From assembly GCF_932526225.1 (NCBI RefSeq), contig NC_064046.1, positions 11,371,719 to 11,435,718 of the forward strand: DNA of 64,000 nucleotides, given 5' to 3'. Below, in pieces: positions 33,901 to 45,900 of this stretch. The DNA comes from Nematostella vectensis (Eukaryota > Cnidaria > Anthozoa > Actiniaria > Edwardsiidae). The first letter of the stretch is position 1. Each line of letters begins with the position of its first letter. The translations under genes were made by a program, and so were the position numbers. The notes beneath the pieces are model-generated. The model was not told the origin of the DNA, ran no database searches, and saw nothing but the letters and a program-made list of their open reading frames with translations.

Positions 33901-36900
33901 CGCAAGTTTTTTTACTTAAAATCGCTTTGACAGAAAAACGAAGTCGGTTACCCCCATTTTTTATTTGCTCAAATAGTTAAATATATACGGAAAAAATGAT
34001 AACTGAATGAAGTTTTGTTATTTCTCTTAAAAGCCGTAAAAATACTTCAAAATGGCGCTTTTTACCGTATGAATAGTAGCGAACAATGTCTTTTAGTGCG
34101 ATCTCTTAAAATGTGATTTGTTTTGAACATTAGCTACTACCGGTTATTGTTTAGAAGATCGGATTTTGGCAGCTCAACAAAAAGAACTTAATTTCCTAAA
34201 GACTATAGGCACTCTATTTGAAAACTAAGAGTTGGGTTGTAGAACTTGGGTTGTTGAACTATTTCAAGGGAATGATATTAATCACAAAGCTCAGTATCTG
34301 CCAGATTAAATCCGCATTGTCACCAGTTGACTTCCGGTCGATTACGTAACAATATCCAATGATTTTTAACGGAAAACGCGAAAAATTTTCTCAAAATATT
34401 GAAAGCATGTTGAAAGTGTGTTTATTGGAAGTTTCTTTTAGGATGTGATTGATAATTTAGAGCGGATGGCCGGAAGTAAACTGGTGACAATGCGGCTTTA
34501 ATAAAAAAGCTTGACAGTTAGGCCTGGAAAGGGCACAGAAGACACTTAACAGTCTATTACAGGTAGCATATTTGTAGTGACTGGGTGTTCTCTTTCTGTT
34601 TTAGATGCTGGGTTTAGATGGTTCTTTAGTATTCCTGGTAAGTACATGGTACTGTGTTATGAAGTACAGGAACCAGTGGAGGGGGCGCGGTGGTATGAAG
34701 TATACAATGCCGGGGGGGGGGGGGGGGGGGGTATTTTTTTGTAATATACTGTACATATTTGCTACTACCAGTATTGGACAATAATTAGCTTGTCTTTTAT
34801 TTCTTGTTTCAGGAACATGTCTTCTGGGTTGTTTCATTAAATACTTCATTTATATTAGTGTTTGGTTAGTGCTCCAGATTTGTACTATATTTTACAATGT
34901 TCATAATTTCAGAGATTTATTTAAAAGGAAACATGGTGGTTCATTTCTTTCAGCGTTCTGTCCATTTCACATCGGCCAGTTTGCAGTTATTCTATTCTCT
35001 GTTGAAGAAGCAGTAAGTACTGTCTGTAATTGATGTTTTTGTACAATTATATTTTGTAAATATTTTAAGTTCATTTTGAAGATGATTGAGGCTGCATTTC
35101 CTGTACCTGTTGTATCTGTTTGATTTTAGGTGCAATCATCTAGATTTGAAGGGGTTATAACAACTGTTCTTGGCTATATTATCCTCGCAGCATCACTTGT
35201 TATCTGCCATGTATCCTTAAAAAAATATTTAACATAATTATCTGTTCACTATTGAGTCTCTGTGTAAATAACAGGAAGCGGCAAAAATATGAATTACCTT
35301 AACATACACAACAGACAGTGTCTTCATTCTTTTCATTTAAAAGGTAAAGCTCATTCACTTACATAAGGGAGAACCTATGCCTCCTAACAAGGCTTTTAGG
35401 ATCTTTACAAAACTTGCTTAAATTACCATTATGGTGCAGGTGTCTACTGTAAATCCTATTTTAATTGCTTATGCCTGGTGCACACTAGTGACATAACAAC
35501 ATAGGCGTACACACTCTTATTATTTGTATGTTAAGCCCCACATAACAACATGGACATAACGACATAAGTGGAAAAAACTTTTTCGGGTCATTCTGTCCAT
35601 GTCGTTATGTCAGGCTTATGCCTTTATGTCAAACCATTCACACTTTAGCATAGGAACATAAGAGTGTGCATGCCTGTGTCTACTCCATGTTACTACAGTA
35701 GTGTGTGCCAGACATTATAAGGGTACAGTAAGTAAGCTGTTGAGTTCGTGTATAAAGCTCATAGTTGTTATTTGGCATTTCCAACCTAAAGCCTGAATTA
35801 TATTATGGGTATTTAGGTGTATCAAAGGTGCACTGTCCATGGCAAACAAATCACTTTTGTGAAATTTCAATGCATCCTGGTTCCATTGTATTTCTAATAA
35901 GAGTATAAATTGTGGTTGCTTTCAGGGCTCGAAGGATATTTGGCCTGTGTTATGTTGTTGTTAAGGTAATGTTCTAAACATATCCTTACTATGAAATGAA
36001 TCAACCACTGATTGACAGCTGGTTACCAATCTCTACTTGAGGACTGCAGGCCCGTACCCAGGACTTTTCTTTGGGGTGGGGGGGGGGGGGTAAGTTTTCT
36101 GATAAAAATCTGACCAACCTTGAAAGAAAAAAAAAAGGGCTTTTTAATGCCATATGGGACTTTTTTTTGGATTTTGCTACTAACAAAGTTTGACATAAAG
36201 ATTTATGATATACCAGAGTGTTGTAGAATGCCTTTTTTATTTAATTCGCCTATGCTTTAAAGTTTTGTCTACAAATTGCACACCTATTGCAGACCAGTAG
36301 TGGATTTTCTGCTGTTGTGTGTGTGTGAGGGGGGGGGGGGGTTGAATGCCCCCCCCCTGGGTACGGGCCTGGGCTGTGAATTCCTAGGTCTGGATAAGGA
36401 CATGATACAGTAGACAGGCAGCATTTACCTGTTTTAACATTTTTGTCTAATCCTGTAGGTTTCTCTCCTCATGGTAGTGGAGATTGGCCTCTTTCCCCTC
36501 GTCTGTGGCTGGTGGCTTGACATCTGCTCTCTTGTAAGCTCTTGTTTACACAAACACCAACCACACTGTAATCTCATGCTCTCAAACATTTTAGAGTCAC
36601 CCAAAGAATCCATTTCATTACCAGCCAGTAACTTAAATGTCGTTAATAAGGTTTAATGCTGCATTCACACCAAAAACATGTTTAGTTAAACAAGGTTTTG
36701 CTTTGCCTGATAACTTGCCAAGTTTCTCATTGGGTTGAATTTTTACTAGCTAAATCATCACTTAGTAACATGCAGAGCACAGTCTATCCAGTTTTGTTCT
36801 TGGTTCTGTTCACTCTGGAAGATGAGTAGAAGAGGTTGATTGTCATTTTTAAGCAGTCATGATGCACTAGTCAATGAGGAGATTTCTCAGGGGCCTAAAA

Positions 36901-39900
36901 ATGATTATCAATACCACCTCCACTACAACATACATTGTATGTATGTACAAGGCTTTGTTTTTACTTCACATATGTTTTCTCTACTAGGCTCTGTTTGGAG
37001 CTACGCTAAAGGAGCGTGTCCAGAGTATCGGGTCAGCGCCTGGTACGGCCATGTTTCTACACTGGCTGGTGGGTATGGTCTATGTGTTCTACTTTGCTTC
37101 CTTCGTGCTGCTTCTGAGAGAGGTCCTGCGACCAGGTGTCCTTTGGTTCTTGAGGAATCTCAACGATCCAGATTTCCATCCTGTTCAAGAAGTATGTCTC
37201 GTTATATTTTAGGCGCCAGGGGGGGACTCTCCCAAAAGCAGACAAGGGTGATCTCCCCATCTTTTAGGGTATAAAATTTCGATCCCTTAGGGGGATCCCT
37301 TAGGGGGTGTTTAAGGACTTTTCCGATTTTGCTATCACTTAGATGATAAAATTCGACCATTTGCTATTGCTAAGGGGGTGTTTAATTTTTTTTCGACTCT
37401 GCTATCTCTTAGGGTAAAAAATTTCTTCTACCTCACCCAATTTGCTATCTCTTAGGGGCAAGAATTTCTGTTGACCACGCCCGAAGTGCCATCCCTTTGG
37501 TTTTAAAATCGATTTTGCCGACGATCACACCATCTGTTTTTATCAGAATCCCCCCCCCCCCCGGTTAAAAGATTGCTGTATTCACAACTCCTTGCTGTAT
37601 TTAATTGCAGTGCACCATAGATGAAAACTGACTTACATCATCTTTTGTTTTACCCCTAGATGATCAGATTACCAGTTCACAGGCATGCTCGAAGATTCCT
37701 CCTTTCTCTGGTAAGAACTGTAGACTGTATTGTTTCTCGTGTTACGGCTGACCTTTAACCTTTAACCTTTAAATACAATAATTGCCACTAGCGAGCTAAT
37801 CCGGCAATGAGGGTAACCTCGGTTAGTAAGCACTGAGGTTAACATGTCACGCTACATGTCACGGCTGAGGTTAACATGTAACGCTACATGTCACGGCTGA
37901 GGTTAACATGTCACGCTACATGTCACGGCTGAGGTTAACATGTCATGCTACATGTCATGGTTGAGGTGGTCACAGCTGAGGTTAACATGTCACGCTACAT
38001 GTCACGGCTGAGGTTAATGTAATTTTACATGTCACGGCTGAAGTTATCATGTCACGCTATATGTCACAGCTGAGGTAAACATATACATGTCACAGCTGGG
38101 ATGTGAAAACTTCAATTCTTTATTTTACAGGTCGTGTTCGGTACCACAGTGCTGCTAATGATGTATCTTCCAGTCAGTCTCATCAAAGCTTTCGTCCCGA
38201 GCTTTCTCCCGTACAATGTCCAGCTTTCGAGGTACAGTGTATTTCACTCAACTTTTATGCCTTCCCTCCTTTGCCGCCTTTTACCGGCAGAAAGTGGTGT
38301 CTTTTTGTGCTAAGTTATCTCTCTTCAACGTCCAACAGTGTACGACTTGACATTTTATGTCTTAAAAATCCGAATTTTAACGCCAACCCTCTATTTAATA
38401 ATTAGGCTATGAGTTCGAGTTTTCAATGAGTCAATAGATAGTCAACGAGGCGCGTATTTGACACATAGAAAACAAGAACGAGTAGTCTAATTGTTTTAGT
38501 ATAAATCAACTCACATACTTCCTTCAAATAAATGACGATTTTAGTGATTTATTGGTTTTTGTTTTTGTGAAAACTCCTGCTTTTTCGCTACTCACTATCT
38601 CAATAGTTAGTGAGTACGGCAGCCAATGAAATTGCGAGATTTAGATAAGATTTAGATTTTAAAATTAAGGCGATTTTAGGACTGCATTTATACTACATAC
38701 AAGCAAGGAAAGGCATTCAATTCCGAAAACAAAGCTCAATTTGAGAATTGCCCTTTCTACACAAATATAGGATAATTTGAACTCACTAGGCTGACAATTT
38801 TCTCGCTTCTTTGAATAAATTGGAAACTGTCGGGCATTTAGTCCATTGACGACCTTTCCCGACAGTTGATTCAGATAAAACTCAAGTGTCACTTTGATAA
38901 CGATTTTATAGCGTATACAAAAGGGAAACGTTCAATTCAACAAAGCTCAATTTAGATTCGCTTGACCTTCCTCAACAAATATGCAATACTTATATCCAAT
39001 ACTCTCCAATTTTCGAATTACAACTTTGAAGTCGCCCTTTTATTTCAATTTCTTGCATACTTGTAGATTGTAGATTTGTATATGTAAATAAGTTAATTAT
39101 TTTCTCCATACATTTTGTGTTGCCTTCTAGTGAGGCGCCTGTGAGTGAGCTATCCCTGGAGCTGCTGTTGCTCCAAGTCGTGTTACCGGCACTACTAGAA
39201 CAGGGGCACACGCGACAGTGGCTCAAGAATCTTATAAAGGGCTGGGCTGTGACGGCAGCCTACATACTGTGAGTAGTTATTTCCTCGAGTGGTGATCACA
39301 CAGGGTCAAGGTGGGAAAGGTGGTGGTAAGAGAAGATAAGGGAAGTGAAAGCGGTGTGGTTGAACGAGGTAGAGAAAGAATAAGAAAGAAGGAATGAGGA
39401 GTAAGGAAAGGGAAGGGGAGGGGAGGGGAGGGGAGGGAAGAAAGGGGGACAGAAGGACAAAAAGGTGGAGAAGGGGGGCTGAGGTCCCCCTATGTGATGA
39501 ACAGAAAGGAAAGCAGGAGAAAGGTGACAAGTGCGATGAGGATGGAGAGGGGGGTGTGGTGGAAGAGGAGAATAAAAATGGTAAGGTGATGGGAGGAGGA
39601 CCTGTGGCCTTATGTGAAGGATACAGGGAGATGTATATAAATGACATGATAAATGGAGGAGATGTATTCATTCCCGCCAAAGAGTGTAACCTCTGGATCG
39701 CCGAAAAGTACCACATAATTTTCAAAGCTAACATGGGGTCTTTAAACGAACGCCACGAGCTCGCTAGCACATGCCGGCACGCAGCCAAATTCCTAATTGG
39801 AAATTCATAATTACACCCCTGTATATAAGGCTGAGCATGTGGAAATAAAGTCGCATCTGAGAAAGAGCCGAAGTTCCAGCTCTTTCCTGTAGTTTTACAC

Positions 39901-42900
39901 TCAGATGTAGTTCTTGTTCTTCCTATCCACTTCTTGTAGATAAGATGATATATAGATTATCGACTTTGATTTAGTAATGTTGCACTGACACGGAATTTAA
40001 TTTACTACGTTTTTTTACGACCGCTTATTGAATATCTTTATTTCTTAGAGACTTGCGCTCTTATCTTATCGGCGACGTTCCTCTCGATGGTCAAGCAAAT
40101 GTAAGAGTTCCACACGAACTATTGCTTATATGTTGTGCTCTGTGCTGGTAATGTGTTTTGCACGTCATAGTATACGTGGAAAGTTGCGCTTTGTAGATAG
40201 GTGTTGCAATAGACACCAGAAATTCCTGATTGACACTCGTTTTCAGTCACACGTGCACCCCGGCCCAGTCACAACTAGGTTTTGGTGGACGTCAATCATA
40301 ACTTTTACATATTTCCAATTCTTAATCATAACTTTTACATATTTCCAATTCTCAATCATAACTTTTACATATTTCCAATTCTCAATCATAACTTTTACAT
40401 ATTTCCAATTCTCAATCATAACTTTTACATATTTCCAATTCTCAATCATAACTTTTACATATTTCCAATTCTCAATCATAACTTTTACATATTTCCAATT
40501 CTCAATCATAACTTTTACATATTTCCAATTCTCAATCATAACTTTTACATATTTCCAATTCTCAATCATAACTTTTACATATTTCCAATTCTCAATCATA
40601 ACTTTTACATATTTCCAATTCTCAATCATAACTTTTACATATTTCCAATTCTCAATCATAACTTTTACATATTTCCAATTCTCAATCATAACTTTTACAT
40701 ATTTCCAATTCTCAATCATAACTTTTACATATTTCCAATTCTCAATCATAACTTTTAAATATTTCCAATTCTCAATCATAACTTTTACACATTTCCAATA
40801 CTCAATCATAACTTTTACATATTTCCAATTCTCAATCATAACTTTTACATATTTCAAATTCTGTATGTGTCACAGCTTTAGAGCGATCAGAACCAAAACA
40901 CAACACCTTTTTAGCTACTCTCACCGAGAAAATGCCGATAAACACAAAGTCAGTACTTGAATAAAGTTCGAATTGTTTTTTTAGCTTTGCGTTGTCGTTG
41001 ATTTAGTGCGTGTGTGCATGTTTTTCTTGTCTGCTTTCTGGACGCCTGGTGCTTTTCGGCGCTCTCTCATTGGTTAGCGGTCTAACGGCCGCCGTAACTG
41101 CGAAATGGCTTCCGTCACCAAAAAACAGTGCGACTCGGCAACGAAAAACATAAGGTGCACGTGTGATTAAAAACGAGTGTTGTTCAAATGTATATAAAGA
41201 TGTTGTTCAAAATAAATCCAACGCTTTCAACGTCACCGTCTAGCGGACGTGCTGATGAATTGCAGTTGACGGCGATTTTATCCTATAGGTGTTTGGTCTA
41301 GGGCTGGTCAATAATGCACCTGTTAATCTCAATGTAAACCCCGATCAGAATGGCGCTGAGCTGCAGGGACCGCAGGCTCAGCTTATTCCCCAACCCCAAG
41401 CGGCGCATAATCCCGATGGAGCTGTGTTTGGTTTCCAGCCCTACATACGACCAAAGATGTTTGTATTCAAGGTAAATCAATTGCAGGAATAATAAATGTC
41501 ATTACCCTGCTAATCGGCCCTTTTCGGGGCTATTCGCGAATATTTTGTTTCTGAACGCGCTGAGGCCGAGGTTCACTTGGGCCAAGTCTTCGTAAAGGCT
41601 TCCACAGGGTTCAAAATGTTTTAAAAAAGGATTTCCGAATCAGAGGCGGATTTAGGGGTGAGCGAGGCGGAGTCATATAAGGAAATACACGGAAGAATCC
41701 CCCCCCCCCTTTCTTGAAACCCTTGCTTCGGTCCGTCCTTTTTGGAGCTCCTGGATCCGCCCCTGCGAATAATCTTACAGTCAATCAATACCAATAATGT
41801 GTTTACCAGTAATGTGTTTATGAGGGAATCGCCGATTAAAGATATAGTGGCCCTCATCTAGGCTTTTCAGTAAACTTAAATACTTTCGAGGATCAAAGAC
41901 CAGTTACTTTGACTGAAAACTAAATAAAACATCATGAGTTTTTTTATTCAACTGCTGAGATTTATTTAAGCCGCTTGATCCAAATTTGTTTCCAAGACTG
42001 GTACTTCAGGTGTATTGATCTGTTGTGTCCGGTTTACTTCCAGATTGTCTTGTTGGTAATCTTCATGTGCATGTCATTGTCCTTCGCAAGCTTTGTCATC
42101 CTTACCGTGCCAGGTACTGTACAGGAGTGTTATTTTCATTTTTCAAATATTCTTCTAATCCCCGAAGATTGCCAATTGCCCGAGAGCATTTGTGGATTTC
42201 TCCAAGGGAGAAATAAATCCCACTCTTGAAGCCCGTCGATCCGACTTGAGTGATGCGTGGTTTCGTGGGCTAAGAAAACCCTATGCAAATGTAACCAGTT
42301 TACTTCCAGAAGTCTGACGGAAACCTCAAGAGACAATAAAATCTATTAGAATCCGTGCGATTTAACAGGCCATCCGCTCTAAATCATCCAGCATATTCTC
42401 AAAAAAAACTCCCAATAGACACACTGTTTTCACAATTTTGAAATGTTTTTCGCGTTTTCCGTTAAAAATCATCGGAGATTGTTACGTAATCGACCGGAAG
42501 TAAACTGGTGACAATGCGGCTTTGAATGCGAGCGCTACGCAGGCTAGAATCACGGTGAATCCATCCTTAAACTAAGGCAAAGTTCAAACGCCGTATTATC
42601 CATGAGCCGTATTCAATGCAAATACATGCAAATGAAGATGAAACAATTGACTTGATTCATTTACATGTATTTGCATTGAATACGGCTCATGAATAATACA
42701 ACGTTTGAACTAAGCCTAAAACAGCTAAATTATATTTATAAATATCAATTCTGATAAAGGGAAATTTGTATTAGAGTGGTTTTCAAAATCCTGTGCAACA
42801 AAATGTAATTGTTAAAGTGTTATAGCCAAGCCAGAACAAAAGAGAACAATGACATTACAGTGTATAAGTACTAAATAGTATTTCACGGGTTTTTGCAAAC

Positions 42901-45900
42901 CACTCTATTAAAAATGATGAAAGGTGTTAATACTCAAAACAAAAACAAAAAACATCACGCAAGACGAATCTATGGGCTTTAAAACGATTCTAAAACACCT
43001 CCTCAGTGATTCTGTGATTGTTTGAGTACTTTTAAGTACTCAAACAATAAAAGTCGTGTTACTAGTTAAGTCAAATTTCTCCTGCATTAAACAGTGGTTT
43101 CATAACGTCAATATTTTTTTCTTGTGAATTATTGCAGTGTTATCGATTAGGTTCAATTTGGAATGCCCTAATTTATGATTCCATCCCCCAGTTGGTGTCG
43201 GCCGTGCAGTCATGTGTTTATGGATGGGTAGCCTTGCCGTACATGAGCTCTACACTGCCGCCTGTGGCCTATACCTCATCTGGCTTGTCTGCCGGACCTT
43301 TGCGGTCATCATGTCCTGGGTGCCTCTTGGTGTCATTGGAATCGCTAAGAAGTTGGGCCATTGGATGCTATTGGTATGCAATGGACAAAAAGGGCCACGT
43401 TAAAGGAGTAGCCCCCCCCCCCCCCCTCCTCCCCACACACACCCTTTTTGCCTATTAGTACTTTGCCACTACTTTGTCTTAAAATTGAATGGACCACACA
43501 TCATACAGAAGGTACTTAGTATTTCGCACTGCCTCGAGACGTAGATATGCCATGGTATTTTGGCATGGACCAAACACGTCTTTCTTCGCACACGTTTTCT
43601 TGGCTCACGTTTTCTTGGCTGTCTGTTTCTAGCCAAACGCTTTTGATTAACAATCTAGCGATCTTTGATTCAGTATTACTTTCCTCGTCAGGGTCTCAAG
43701 TGTGTGCTGATAGCCGTGGTACTTATAGGCGTAGTTCCCCTTCTACTTGGGCTGCTGTTTGAGTTGATAGTGGTGGTGCCCCTACGTGTTCCACTCGATC
43801 AAACGCCCCTCTACTTCCCCTGGCAGGTGAGTCATGCATGGAGCAGGGCGTGTCCCACTGAACCCAATACCTACCACCTCCCCTGGCAACTGACTACAGT
43901 GTCCAAGTAAATTTTTGCGGGTCGAGATAAGGGTATGCATTTGTGGGGATAGTCTCCTTTGCAGCCATCCACGTTTAAAGGAGACTGCTGTGTGGATAGT
44001 AATGGGGCGCATTCGCGACTGACAAACGCGGACGGGTGCAAATGGGACTACTGTGGGGAAAGCGGAGTGATTAAAGGATAGGGCAAGCTGTACTTATACA
44101 GGACCCGTTAAAAGAAACATCTATTTCCGCTGACAAGTGAGACAGTGCTGAACTTATTACTAGTCTAGTCTAACTGTTACTGGTTTATCCCTGACCGTAA
44201 TCTGATCTGAACTGCCAGGTATAGGTGCTTGCTCGGTGTTGGTTGGGGGTAGAATGTCAATTTTCTGTGATATTGTAAAGGATTAGTTAGGGTCGATCTA
44301 GAGCTTAATATTGTCAGAGACAATTAAGTAGTATCAACATTAGTTGAAGGTTACGGTCTCATATGAGGTTGTTATTTAGGACTGGGCATAATATCGGTTT
44401 ATTGTCTGGTTGTTTTGGTATCAGTCTAAGATTAAAGGGTAGGGTTCTCAACATGCTGCTGTGCATTGTTTAGGACTGGGTGACAGAGTAAAAAAATGGC
44501 ATGAAATTTCCCAATTCTCAATATATAAGCTCAAGATTCCGCATACAAGGAGAGTCCAAAAGCTTAATTCCAAATTTTAAAGAAATTTAGAAGATATGAA
44601 ATTTAGATATAAGCGAGCAAAGTTGGCTTAATTTCTAATCAGAGCCCGACTTCTCCCTAAAAACGAGGAGAATTCATACTTTAAACATTTGAAAACTGCT
44701 ATTCAGGCCTCATATCTCGAAGACGAATCCATAAGAAAAAAAACACTTTTTGATATGTTGGTTTACATTACATAATGAACCTTTATGCAAAAATTCAAGC
44801 TTACCGAAGTTAACCAGACCTTATTGGGAAAACTTGCCATTTTTCTGCTCTGTCGGCCTGGGTATGACATTGGCTTATTGTCATTTGTTTTAATATCAGT
44901 GTTAGCACGGGCGCTAAGATAGTCCCGACTACTATCTGAATTTTAAAAATTTGAATTTCAATCAGGATCGAATGTGAAGAACGCCTAAAAATCCTTTAAA
45001 CCGCCACAAATCCCGTTATTCACCTCCATCTCAATGCGCTGTATGCGTAGTGACCCGGGCATGCTTTAGACTTCAGCCGAAGTGCCTTTCTTATTAAAGT
45101 AAATAAGGTAATTGTTATCACTAGATCCACATACACAACGCTTCTGATCGAAATTCAAACTTTCAAATACAGATAGTTTAGAGACTGGGACTATCCTAGC
45201 GCCCGTGGTGTCTGGGTACCGTAAGTTCTCATTATGCTGTTGCGTGTTGTTTAGGACTGGGCTCTTGGTGTCCTCCATATGAAGATCATCTGTGCTGTCA
45301 CCATGATGGGACCCAATTGGTGGCTCAAGGCCATTCTGGAACGAGTGAGTACTCCTCCCTCGTGTCGCGTATTTCTCGCTTTCTTTGCCTGATATTGTTC
45401 GCAATGTTTACCCGGTGAGGCTGCCATCTTCTTTTGTTCTGGCTGTGCGCCACTCTCCTACCCAGCTCTCGCCCGTCCAGACTAACAACAACAGAAAAGG
45501 CGGCCACAATTCGGCGTATAGCGAAAAACCTCGGGTGAACGCCTGCAAGCAGACTTTTATTCATTCTTCTTTACTGTGTCGTCTATCAGTCTTCTAATCG
45601 TCAACAATAGGATCTTCCGCCAAATGGCCACTACCAATCCACGTGAATTCCTGTCAGCTGCTATTTTGTTACCTTAGTGAACAAGCATGAAACTTTGGTT
45701 TTAGGTAGTTGTGTCGAAATTTTATTGCGTAATTTTTTACCTATATTGAATGAAAACATTACCAAAGGAATTGCCCTTCAACTAATTAACAATTCAGCAC
45801 CGAAACTTGGATAATGCATTAGTTATCTTGTACATTTTTATTATGGCAATTGCAATGTCGGCTAAGGCTAAGTTCAAACGTCGTATTATCCATGAGCCGT

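Noticed and set aside
40292-40861. CRISPR-like 30-bp direct repeats
   Set aside because: No unique spacers separate the units and the context is a eukaryotic intron, so it is a simple tandem array.
40130-40960. 276-aa and 204-aa frames of ITFTYFQFS / [10 protein letters not shown] repeats
   Set aside because: They are translations of the 30-bp satellite on both strands; unit length divisible by three keeps them open.
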